Origin: Haloarcula hispanica ATCC 33960
Lineage (GTDB): Archaea > Halobacteriota > Halobacteria > Halobacteriales > Haloarculaceae
Assembly (NCBI RefSeq): GCF_000223905.1
Contig: NC_015948.1
Coordinates: 248,001 to 312,000, forward strand
Length of the DNA stretch: 64,000 nucleotides
Reading direction: 5' to 3'
Shown here: positions 8,778-17,000 of the stretch, piece after piece
Layout: every line of letters starts with the position of its first letter
How positions within the stretch are numbered: position 1 is the first letter of the stretch
The notes under the pieces: model-generated
The model's input: only the letters and a program-made list of their open reading frames with translations
Told to the model about the DNA's origin: nothing
Databases searched by the model: none
Made by a program: the position numbers and the translations under genes

Positions 8778-9551
8778 CTAATCGCCCTCGCCGTCGGTCG
8801 CCATCGGCCGGTTTGTGGCGGCCAGCGTCGCCTCGAACGTCTGTGGCGTGCGCGTGTCGGCCATCGTCCGTGCCGTCTCGACGGCGGTTGCGACGGCCTC
8901 GGTGACGAGCGGATGGTCGCCCAGCGTGTCAGTGTAGGCGAGCCCGCCTCTGTCGAGGTCGAGCTTGGCGGGAATCTGCGTCTCAGTTGCGTCGGTCGGC
9001 GCGAGAAAGAGCGGCACGGCGACGGCGTGGTCGTGGGTGAGGTTGTACCTGACACATTCGACGGCGGGGTTTTGCAGCAGATAGCACGGTTCGACCTCGC
9101 CGAAGGCCGACCGCTCGCGCAGGCGCTCGGCGTGGTACTCCGTCACCTGCCGCTGATACGGCTTGCCGCTGGAGCCGAAGGCAACGAGTGCGACGGACGA
9201 ATCGGCAGCTTCCGGTACCGCAGCGGCGGCACGATCACGGAGCGCTTCGGTCAGCAGTGGGCTTCGCCCAACCGGTTCGCAGTAATGCGTCTCGGCGTCG
9301 ACCTCCTCGAGCGCCGCCGGAACGTCCGTGACTGTCGTGTGGTCGTGAGCGACGGTCATCGGGAGCGCAAACACCCGGTCCGCATCGATGGCTACCAGTT
9401 CGTCGCGTAACTCCCGACGGGGTTCGTGGTCGTAGGTCAGCACCCTCACGTCGGTGGCTACCCCGCGCTCGCGCAGACGGCGAGCGTGTGTCTCGTAGGG
9501 CGTAGCGCGTGACGTGTCCCGACCGATGAGCAGGAGTGTGTCGTGTGGCAT
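8778..9551 (-). CDS. cbiX: CbiX-like sirohydrochlorin cobaltochelatase
   Basis: A 257-residue protein that looks like two CbiX/SirB half-domains in tandem. The N-terminal half begins DTLLLIGRDTS, and in this copy the usual first metal-site histidine is not evident in that position. The second half has VALVAFGSSGKPYQRQVTEYHAERLRE and VAVPLFLAPTDATETQIP. CbiX inserts cobalt into sirohydrochlorin at the start of the anaerobic cobalamin route. A perfect 11-base inverted repeat lies just upstream, overlapping where the promoter should be. Because CobN is also present, either this enzyme supplies early cobalt insertion, or it has another chelatase or metal-related role; the sequence does not decide. 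Confidence 0.75.
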   Translation of the reverse strand: MPHDTLLLIGRDTSRATPYETHARRLRERGVATDVRVLTYDHEPRRELRDELVAIDADRVFALPMTVAHDHTTVTDVPAALEEVDAETHYCEPVGRSPLLTEALRDRAAAAVPEAADSSVALVAFGSSGKPYQRQVTEYHAERLRERSAFGEVEPCYLLQNPAVECVRYNLTHDHAVAVPLFLAPTDATETQIPAKLDLDRGGLAYTDTLGDHPLVTEAVATAVETARTMADTRTPQTFEATLAATNRPMATDGEGD

Positions 9552-9564
9552 TGGTAGCTCCTAA

Positions 9565-9592
9565 CGCTAAAACAAGCTGAGTTGTTTTAGCG
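9565..9592. promoter_or_regulatory. 11-base perfect inverted repeat upstream of cbiX
   Basis: Arms CGCTAAAACAA (9565-9575) and TTGTTTTAGCG (9582-9592) are perfect complements around a 6-base centre. It is 13 bases before the cbiX ATG and covers the AT-rich stretch where a TATA box would lie, so an operator for a dimeric repressor is the simplest reading. A hairpin in the message is the alternative. Confidence 0.6.
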
Positions 9593-9725
9593 AAAGTTGG
9601 CTTGCCTGAACGTTGGCAGGAACCCACTAATACCTTTGGGTCCCCCGTCGTACCGGCTATCGACGACCGTCTGTGCAGCGCAGCGGGCACCGGGTCTTAT
9701 GGATGCTGGACCGCAATCTCGGGCT

Positions 9726-10214
9726 ATGGACGTGACCGAGAGTGACCTGCCCGGCGTGGGAAAGAAACACGAGGTGGACATCGGCGGTGGCCAACAACTG
9801 GTCGTCGTGACCCACAACACGGGCACTCGCGAACTGTATCTGAGAGAGAGCGAGGACGCCGACTCTGTGAAGTTGCTCGAACTCTCTGACCGGATGGCTC
9901 GGATAGTCGGCACGATACTCGAAGGCGCGTACTTCCAGCCGGTCGAATCCAATCATGTCGAGACGATGCTGTCGGAGGGCACGCTGCTCGAGTGGTACGC
10001 AGTCGAGGACGACTCACCGCTGGTCGGTGAGACGCTGGCCGGCGCTGATGTCGGTCAGCGGACTGGCGTCACTGTCGTCGCGATACAGCGCGACGACGAC
10101 GTCATCGCCGCCCCCGCGTCCACCGCCGAAATCGAGGCCGGCGACACAATCGTCGTCATCGGCGAACGCGACAACTGTGAGCGGTTCGAGCAGCTCCTTG
10201 GCGGAGAGCTGTAG
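9726..10214 (+). CDS. KhtT/TrkA-C-type regulatory subunit of a cation:proton antiporter
   Basis: A 162-residue protein starting at the ATG at 9726 (an upstream in-frame start at 9597 lies in poor, unrelated sequence). The C-terminal half, VGETLAGADVGQRTGVTVVAIQRDDDVIAAPASTAEIEAGDTIVVIGERDN, is a textbook RCK C-terminal (TrkA-C) domain that binds a small ligand and gates transport. The N-terminal half matches the KhtT/YhaT layout. It is followed 38 bases later by the KefB-like antiporter gene, the partner it should control. It is soluble and probably sits on the inner face of the membrane. Confidence 0.87.
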   Translation: MDVTESDLPGVGKKHEVDIGGGQQLVVVTHNTGTRELYLRESEDADSVKLLELSDRMARIVGTILEGAYFQPVESNHVETMLSEGTLLEWYAVEDDSPLVGETLAGADVGQRTGVTVVAIQRDDDVIAAPASTAEIEAGDTIVVIGERDNCERFEQLLGGEL

Positions 10215-10252
10215 ACAGATGCCTGTAGCCGGCTCGTTGGGGGGCTACCGCC

Positions 10253-11464
10253 GTGGCTGACCTGCTCGGTATCGGTGTGTTGTTCGCCGCCGTCGCGGTC
10301 GCTACCCTCGTCGCCGTGTGGCTGAACAAGTCGGTGATTCCGTTCTACATCGTCTTCGGGATGGTGCTGTCGCCGTCGGTTGCGGGGCAATTCTCCGTCG
10401 CCGGCTACGGCCTCCCCGTCGTCGAGTCCTCCGAGTTCATCGAACTCGGCGCGGAGCTCGGTATCGTCTTCCTGCTGTTTTTCCTCGGGCTTGAGTTCAA
10501 TCTCGACCGGCTGCTGGACCGCTGGGAGCGCATCACCAGAGCGGGGACCATCGACCTCGCCATCAACTTCGGTGCCGGTCTCCTGCTCGGGTTCGCGCTG
10601 TTTCGCGACCCGCTCGCGGCCTTTCTGGTCGCCGGCATCGTCTACATCTCCTCGTCGGCCATCATCACGAAGTCGCTCATCGACCTCGGCTGGATCGCCA
10701 ACGACGAGGCCGACCCGTTGCTCGGGACGCTCGTGTTCGAGGACCTGGTCATCGCTGTGTATCTCACGATAGCCGCCGCTCTCGTCGCCGGCGGGTCCGA
10801 CGTGGGGGCCGCCGTGACCTCCGTCGGCGTCGCGCTCTCGTTCATCGTCGCGCTCCTGCTCCTGGCCCGCTACGGGACGCCGTGGTTCGAGCGGGCCCTG
10901 CAGACGAACTCGAATGAGTTCACAGTGATACGAGCCGTCGGCATCACGGTTCTCGTCTCCGGCATCGCCCTCGCTATCGGCGTCAGCGAAGCTGTCGCTG
11001 CCTTTTTCGTCGGGATGGCCTTCGCCTCGACCACCCACACGCATAAACTGGAGAACCTGTTGGAGCCTGTCCGCGACACGTTTGCGGCGGTGTTTTTCTT
11101 CTGGATCGGCGTCGAGACCGACCCCCGATTGTTCGCAAGCGTCGCGGGGCTGGTCGCCGCCGCTGTCGTCGTCACCACGCCGACGAAAATCCTGTCGGGC
11201 TATCTGGGCGGCCGCGCGTACGACCTCGACCCCCGTCGGTCGATACGCGTCGGCCTCGGCATGGTCACTCGCGGCGAGTTCTCTCTGATCATCGCCGCCG
11301 TCGCACTGACCGGCGCAGGCACGTCGCTGTCGTCCGAGCTAGCCAACGCCGTCTACTCCTTTACTGTCGCCTACGTGCTCGTGATGAGTATTCTCGGGAC
11401 GATGCTGATGCAGTACTCTGCTCCCTTCGAGGACTTTGCAACGGCCCGCTTCGGGGCGGAGTAA
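10253..11464 (+). CDS. KefB-like (CPA2) cation:proton antiporter
   Basis: A 403-residue membrane protein with 11-13 hydrophobic segments and no C-terminal nucleotide-binding domain; that role is taken by the separate KhtT-like protein upstream. The motif GIVFLLFFLGLEFNLDRL and the later LVFEDLVIAVY are family blocks; the Glu-Asp in the latter is expected to take part in ion exchange. The start is a GTG at 10253. It probably exports potassium or sodium in exchange for protons. In a salt-in haloarchaeon, fine control of potassium efflux is likely its job, but ion choice cannot be read from the sequence. Confidence 0.9.
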   Translation: MADLLGIGVLFAAVAVATLVAVWLNKSVIPFYIVFGMVLSPSVAGQFSVAGYGLPVVESSEFIELGAELGIVFLLFFLGLEFNLDRLLDRWERITRAGTIDLAINFGAGLLLGFALFRDPLAAFLVAGIVYISSSAIITKSLIDLGWIANDEADPLLGTLVFEDLVIAVYLTIAAALVAGGSDVGAAVTSVGVALSFIVALLLLARYGTPWFERALQTNSNEFTVIRAVGITVLVSGIALAIGVSEAVAAFFVGMAFASTTHTHKLENLLEPVRDTFAAVFFFWIGVETDPRLFASVAGLVAAAVVVTTPTKILSGYLGGRAYDLDPRRSIRVGLGMVTRGEFSLIIAAVALTGAGTSLSSELANAVYSFTVAYVLVMSILGTMLMQYSAPFEDFATARFGAE

Positions 11465-11486
11465 CGAGAAAAATGTGGGGGCGGCC

Positions 11487-12527
11487 CTACAGTTCGCTGT
11501 CGGGAACGACGACGACCTTCCCGAAGCCTTCGCGGTCCTCGATTATCTCGTGTGCCCGAGCGATCTCGCTCATCGGCAGCGTCTCGCGGACTCGCGGCTC
11601 CATCTCTCCTTGCCAGACCAGATCAAGCACTTCGTCGGCCTGCCCCGGGGTGGCCATCGTCGAGCCGATGACCTGCAACTGGTTCCAGAAGATGCGGTTG
11701 ATGTCCGTCTCCGGGTTGCCGCCGGTGGTCGCGCCGCAGGTGACGACCCGGCCGCCCTTGACGAGGCTTTTGAGCGAGTCCTGCCATGTCTGTGCGCCGA
11801 TGTGATCGACAACCATGTCGACGCCGCGGCCGTCGGTCAGGTCCCGAATCTCGCTCGCGAAGTCCGCCTCCTCGTAGTTGATGGTGTGGTCCGCGCCCAG
11901 TTCTTCGGCGTAGTCGAGCTTTTCCTGGCTGCTGGCAGTGGCGAACACCTCAGCGCCGGCGTGGTCGGCTATCTGGACGGCCGCGTGGCCGACACCGCCG
12001 GAGGCACCGAGAACGAGAACGGACTCGCCGGCCTTCAGGTCGCCGCGGTCACGGAGCATCCGCCAGGCGGTCTGGAACACCAGTGGCGACGCGGCGGCCG
12101 TCTCCCAGTCGACGCCCTCCGGGACTGGCGTGAGATTCTCCGCTGGCACGGCGGCGTACTCGCTGTGGACACCCCGGACGTGCTCGCCGATGATGTGGAA
12201 ATCAGGCGCGAGCGTCGGGTCGCCCTTCCGCGTGAACTCGTCGCCACCGCCGCTCTTGCCGGCGAGGACGGCGACGCGGTCGCCCGGCTCGAACCGCGAA
12301 ACGCCGTCGCCCACCTCGTCGACGACCCCGGCGGCGTCACTCCCCGGGATGTGTGGCATATCGAGGTCGATGCCGGGGAGCCCGCGACGGGTCCAGATGT
12401 CGAGGTGGTTCAGTGCGGCCGCCTTCACGTCGATGACGACCTCGTCGCGGCCCGGTTCGGGGTCGGGAAACTCGCCATACTCGAGCACATCACGATCGCC
12501 GTGACTGTCGAACTGAACGGCTTGCAT
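11487..12527 (-). CDS. Zinc-less MDR-family oxidoreductase (quinone oxidoreductase type)
   Basis: A 346-residue medium-chain dehydrogenase/reductase. The GroES-like N-terminal half has GEFPDPEPGRDEVVIDVKAA and PHIPGSDAAGVV; the Rossmann half has VLVLGASGGVGHAAVQ. The structural four-cysteine zinc site of classical alcohol dehydrogenases is absent, pointing to the quinone oxidoreductase branch using NADPH. Substrate unknown. Starts are possible at 12536 (GTG), 12533 and 12527. I chose 12527 because a TATA box on this strand (12550-12557) is 27 bases upstream, fitting a leaderless transcript. A 7-base-arm palindrome sits just before that TATA box. Confidence 0.85.
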   Translation of the reverse strand: MQAVQFDSHGDRDVLEYGEFPDPEPGRDEVVIDVKAAALNHLDIWTRRGLPGIDLDMPHIPGSDAAGVVDEVGDGVSRFEPGDRVAVLAGKSGGGDEFTRKGDPTLAPDFHIIGEHVRGVHSEYAAVPAENLTPVPEGVDWETAAASPLVFQTAWRMLRDRGDLKAGESVLVLGASGGVGHAAVQIADHAGAEVFATASSQEKLDYAEELGADHTINYEEADFASEIRDLTDGRGVDMVVDHIGAQTWQDSLKSLVKGGRVVTCGATTGGNPETDINRIFWNQLQVIGSTMATPGQADEVLDLVWQGEMEPRVRETLPMSEIARAHEIIEDREGFGKVVVVPDSEL

Positions 12528-12548
12528 CGTCATCACTTCCCGTGGCTC

Positions 12549-12576
12549 GCTTATAAACGCCAGCCTCCCGGAGGCT
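12549..12576 (-). promoter_or_regulatory. promoter and palindrome of the MDR gene
   Basis: The reverse strand reads GTTTATAAG, a good haloarchaeal TATA box, 27 bases from the chosen ATG. Immediately upstream on that strand is AGCCTCC-N-GGAGGCT (12562-12576), a perfect palindrome with 7-base arms. It covers the spot where TFB contacts the DNA, so it may be a regulator site. No regulator gene lies alongside. Confidence 0.5.
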
Positions 12577-12906
12577 ATTCTGGTTGTCGTCGCCAGTGTT
12601 CGGTCTACCAGCGCCGCTCAATCTGTGTCTATTGCTTATTCTATTCTGTCTATGCACTGTATGGTTACAGAATACACATCTTCTCTCTATCTAGCCGACT
12701 TCTATTATTATCTATCGTATATGCGGCCATATCAGCCTGGGATACTGTGGATATCTGGAGATAAAAACACAAAAGACGCTAATTCAGATATCCGAGCGTC
12801 CTTCTCGGCCTTGCAACACTGTCTGGGCTTGGTGTGTGCTACTACTCACCACTGCTGGCTCGATGAGGAGCATACTTATCGCTCGAACCCGTTCTCTACG
12901 GCACCA
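12577..12906. other. AT-rich intergenic stretch with no convincing gene
   Basis: About 330 bases, much richer in A and T than the flanks (especially 12600-12790, with runs such as TTCTATTATTATCTATCG). A plus-strand open frame beginning at 12625 is low-complexity in composition and I do not call its front part a gene. The last part (from about 12873) holds a TATA-like TACTTATC feeding the small open frame at 12907. Confidence 0.5.
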
Positions 12907-13005
12907 ATGACACACACATCAAACACACCCACTGGTCGCTCTCGGGCCGTTCCGACACGCGACTGCGTGGCTCCTCGCTGTGGGACAGCGGTGACCGACC
13001 GATGA
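12907..13005 (+). CDS. possible 32-residue upstream ORF coupled to the XapX gene
   Basis: A short frame beginning MTHTSNTPTGRSRAV and ending in TGA inside the ATGA that opens the XapX gene. A TATA-like TACTTATC is centred about 30 bases before its ATG, so a leaderless transcript would start here rather than at XapX, which would then rely on translational coupling. There is no recognisable domain; two Cys residues lie near the end. It could be a leader peptide or simply untranslated 5' sequence. Confidence 0.3.
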   Translation: MTHTSNTPTGRSRAVPTRDCVAPRCGTAVTDR

Positions 13006-13196
13006 ATCTCTCACTCGTTATCGTCGCGACGATGACTGGCGTCGCAACCGGCGTCGTGTTCGGACTGCTTGACGTTCCCATTCCGGCCCCACCGAATCTC
13101 GCCGGTGTCATGGGTATCCTCGGAATCCTCGTCGGTTATCGCCTCATCGAGTACTTCGACGTCGGCGTCAGCCTGCTGTCGTTGCTGAAGGTCTGA
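13002..13196 (+). CDS. XapX domain (DUF1427) small membrane protein
   Basis: A 64-residue protein of two hydrophobic segments joined by PIPAPPNLAGVMGILGILVGYRL, which is the XapX/DUF1427 signature (APP followed by a glycine-rich helix). The function of the family is unknown; it is found in bacteria and archaea as a tiny inner-membrane protein. It is convergent with the His-rich lipoprotein gene, and its start overlaps the stop of a possible upstream small ORF. Confidence 0.8.
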   Translation: MNLSLVIVATMTGVATGVVFGLLDVPIPAPPNLAGVMGILGILVGYRLIEYFDVGVSLLSLLKV

Positions 13197-13280
13197 CGAC
13201 GATAGAGCGCTTTTCGGACCTGAGCGTCCTAGCTTCTCGCTACCAGAACGACAGTGACGGCAGTGACGACACTGCCGCCG

Positions 13281-14000
13281 TCAGTGGTCCGCGTGCTCGG
13301 TTCCGTTGTGGTGCTGGTGAGTGCTTTCGTTCTCGCCGTGGTCGGTTCCAGCCTCCCCGTGATCGTGATCGCGAGTGAGGCGGCCGTGGTACGTGTCGAG
13401 CGTCCGTTCGAGGAGCGCGGTCCGCGTCTCGTGGCCCTCGACGACCGGTTCGACCCACCGCGATTCGGTTCGCCAGTAGCCCATCACGTCGCCGGACGGC
13501 TCGATCACCTCCGCGTCGAGGCCCTCGACCCCCCAGTCGTCCGTGTACGCCTGGATGAACGAGACGACGACCGTCTCGATGCCGGCCGCGAGTTCGTGGC
13601 CGCGCGTGCTCTTCGTGACGTACGTCAGCCTGACGCGGCTGTCTTCGACGGCGAGCGAGTCGATGTCGACGAACCACTTCCGCAGGTTGGACTCGAACGC
13701 GGCCAGTTCGGTGTCGGCAGTACCGTCGGCTTCGTCGTCGCTACCTGCGTGTTCGTTGCCGTGGCTGTGTCCCTCGCCATGGTCGTGACTGCCGTCTGTG
13801 TGCGTGTGGCCGTGCGCCTCGTCGTGATGTGGCCCATCGTCTCCCTGCGCGGGCGTTGGCGTCGAGCCGCCGGCCCCGATGTCGTCCGACTGGCTGTTCT
13901 GCGTCCCGCCGAGGCTGCTACAGCCTGCGCTGGTCGCCGCAGCCAGCGCGAGGGTTCCGAGGAACCCACGCCGACTCCGTCGCTGGCTGGTGTCCCGCAT
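13281..14000 (-). CDS. His-rich Tat-exported lipoprotein of unknown function
   Basis: A 239-residue protein with a twin-arginine signal (RRSRRGFLGTLALAAAT) and lipobox cysteine (AGC, about residue 27), so it should be anchored outside the membrane. Two histidine-rich runs flank the folded part: HHDEAHGHTHTDGSHDHGEG after the signal, and DHDHGEAGTDHGENESTHQH near the end. These look like zinc, nickel or copper-binding tails. The core (about 95-205) has no fold I recognise; it includes LTYVTKSTRGHELAAGIETV. It starts 3 bases after the stop of the large PHP-domain gene on the same strand, so the two form an operon; supply or buffering of metal for that enzyme is an inference. Confidence 0.75.
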   Translation of the reverse strand: MRDTSQRRSRRGFLGTLALAAATSAGCSSLGGTQNSQSDDIGAGGSTPTPAQGDDGPHHDEAHGHTHTDGSHDHGEGHSHGNEHAGSDDEADGTADTELAAFESNLRKWFVDIDSLAVEDSRVRLTYVTKSTRGHELAAGIETVVVSFIQAYTDDWGVEGLDAEVIEPSGDVMGYWRTESRWVEPVVEGHETRTALLERTLDTYHGRLTRDHDHGEAGTDHGENESTHQHHNGTEHADH

Positions 14001-14003
14001 GGA

Positions 14004-17000
14004 TCAGGTCCTCCGTCGTGTTGCGAGCAGCGCCGCGCCGATGAGCGCGAACAGTGTGACGACGGCGGTGAACCCGGGTCCGGACGCGGCGGTCGTCTCC
14101 GACTCCGCGGTTGCAGTGTCATCCGCTGCTGTTGCCGCTGACTCGCCCTCGGTGTCCGCCGGCGTCGCAGTCCCCGTAGTGCCGCCGGATTCGCCGTTGC
14201 CGTCAGTCCCGGATTCGGCCTGCTGGTCGGTCGAAATCCAGACCGGGCTGGTCAGCGCTCGGTCGCCGTCCTCGTCGACGACGCGGAAGGCGACCCAGGC
14301 GTTCCCGTCGATGTCCACGTCAGTGCTCATGGTGTCGTTCGTCCCGTCGAGCGTGACGTTCGAGACCGTCGTGCCGTTCCGGATGACCTCGGCGTAGGCC
14401 AGTTCGTCGAGGTTCCGGACCGTTGCGGACGCCTCTACGGACGACCCGGCGGTCGTGTTCACGGTCTCGCCAGGCATCCTGTCGTCGACGGTGAACTCGA
14501 CGGCGGGACCGTACGTCGCGTACGTATGTCCGTCTTTCACGGACTGGGCCCACTTCTCAGGCGTGACGGGTCCCTCAACGTATGCCCGCGTGCGGGCGGT
14601 GCCGTATTTCGCCGGGAAGCACTGCGAACAGTGGTCGTCGCTGACACCGGTCGCCGTGATCTCGTAGCCCTCGTTCCAGAGGGTGAACAGCCCCTGAACG
14701 CTGGCAGCGTCGGATTCGCCGTACGGACCGTTGTACGCCTCGATGGCGTCGACCATCGGAAGGTACTCCTCGTGTTGGCCGGGCGCACTGTCGAGGCTGA
14801 CAAAGCGGTCACCCGGATGGTTGATCTGGAACACCGTTGCGTTGTGTCGGTTCCGGGACTCCTCGATGAACTCCACGAGGGTCCCGTCGGAGTCGACCAT
14901 CTCCTCGCCGTGCATCGGGTAGGGGTTGAAGTGCCCGAGGTCACCGGTGGTTATCTCTTCGCTCCGGATGAACATGATGTCGCGCTCTGCGGCCTGTGAC
15001 TCCATCGAGCCCCAGCCGCCGATGGCGTTGTGGTCGGAAATGAACACCGCGTCGACGCCCGCCGATTTCTGGATGGCGACGAAGTTGTCGATGGGCGTCT
15101 TGCCGTCGAAGCTGACGCTGCTGTGGGCGTGGGGATCGATGCCGACCCAGTTGCGTTCGCTGGGGTCCAGCTCCTCGGTGAACGTCGCGTTGACGCTGAC
15201 TTTCTCGCCGGGCGTCACCGAGATGTTCTTCTCGACTGGTTCGGCGATGTAGCCGGTCCCGTGGTTGAACACCAGCGTGTAGTTGCCGGGCGGAAGCTGG
15301 AACGAGGCCGTGCCGGCCGGCGTCGTCCGGGTGTAGACGGTCTGGACCGCGGTGCCGCCGTCGAGCACCGTAATCCGGGCATCGGCGGGACTGACCTCGC
15401 CCTCGTCGTCTATCGTTGCGGTGACGTTGACGGGAGCCGGTCCTTCTAGCGAGTCGAAGTCGGCGGTTGTCGTTTCGCCGCCGCTGACGGTGACGGACTT
15501 GGGCTCTGATGCTGCGAACCCGCTGGCATCGGCCGTCAGCGTGTACTCACCGGCGGGGAGTTCGAGTTCGTACGTTCCGGTCTCCGACCCGACGGTGTAG
15601 GTGAACGCGCGGTCGCCCTTCGAGGCGGTGACTGTGGCCTGTGAGACGGACTCGTTGTCCGTGCTTTCGATACTGCCAGTCACCGTCCCTGTCTCGGTTC
15701 CCTGCTGCTGGTTGTAGTACTCGCTGGTCGCGCTACTTGATCCATCCTCGCCGACGAAGAGAGCGAACTCCGCTGACCGCGTTTCGCCGGGGTCGAGACG
15801 GTGTTCGAGCCACGGGTCAATCCAGGTCGTGGAACCCGTGTACGAGGTAAAGGAGCCGTTCCCGCCCCAGACGCCGTAGCTCACGCGGTCACCAGTGAGC
15901 GCGGCCCAGGGCTGGTCGAGTGTGTCGGCACTCACTGGCGGCGAGCGCGTCTCCTCGATTCTCCCCGAACCGGGGAGCCAGGTCGACTGCCCCTCGGAAC
16001 TCAGTGCTGCCCCGCTCTGGAGACGCTCGGAATCATTGACCGGAAGGCGCTGGTCGCCGCCGTTCTCCATCGTGGTGTTGATCCAGATGTGGCTGGAATT
16101 GGCCGGCAGCGTGTACGTCGTCGTGACTGAAACGTTCGGGTTCGTACTGACGTGGCCGGTCGCGGTGACGACTGCTGCGTCGTTCGGACCGGTTGCGTTC
16201 TGGCGCTCGAAGGACTCGTAGTTCGGCCACGTTCCGAAGTTGTTGAACGCGAACTCGGCGACGCCGATCTGGTCGGTCGTCAGCCCGTACGCGTTGGCGT
16301 CGTAGATACCGCCCGGCAACGTGCCGAAAGGACCGTTAGTTTCAGTGCCGATAGCGGCGGCGACTTCGCTGTTTTTCAGGACGATGGTCTCGTTCGCCGG
16401 CGTCTCGCCGCCCTTGATTTGCTCGCCGGTGACGGCGACCGGCCTGTCCGGTCGCTCGACGTGGCCCGACGAGGCCAGCCACTTCACCGTTCGGAAGAGG
16501 AACGGCCGCGTATCGGTCTGCTGGTGTTCGGCCTGCCACTCGTCGGTGAGATACGTCGTGAGCGACTTCTGGCTGCCGAAGGCGACGACGCGGCCGTTGT
16601 CACCGATGTCCCACGTCGCGGCCGCACCGACGATGCGCTCGCCGCGGGGGTACTCTTTCTCTGTCGTGGAGTAGGTGTACTCGTAGGTATCGCTGTCACC
16701 GTACAGCAGCGGGGCCTGCGTCCCGTTTTCCGTGTCGGTGACGTTGAGACTGACCCCGTCGTACTCTACGGTGTCGACGTTGTTCATTATCGGATGGCGG
16801 CCCGTGTTGTGCAGGATGACCCGCCACTCGTAGTCCTCGACGGTCTTGTTGGTCGGATCTTGAACGTTCCGGAGCCACTTGTCGCTCTCGCCGTTGAAGT
16901 GGAGGCCGTACGGGTCGGTGATGTCGTTGAGCTTGCCGGCGTGGCCCTGTAGTGGTGAGGTCCAGTCCCCGACGACGAACAGGCTGCCGCCGTTTCTGAC

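Noticed and set aside
12625-12906. Front part of a plus-strand frame ahead of the XapX leader ORF
   Set aside because: The translation is Tyr/Ser-rich from AT-rich DNA, lacks the acidic bias of halophile proteins and has no promoter at its start. Only the last 32 codons are kept, as a tentative leader.
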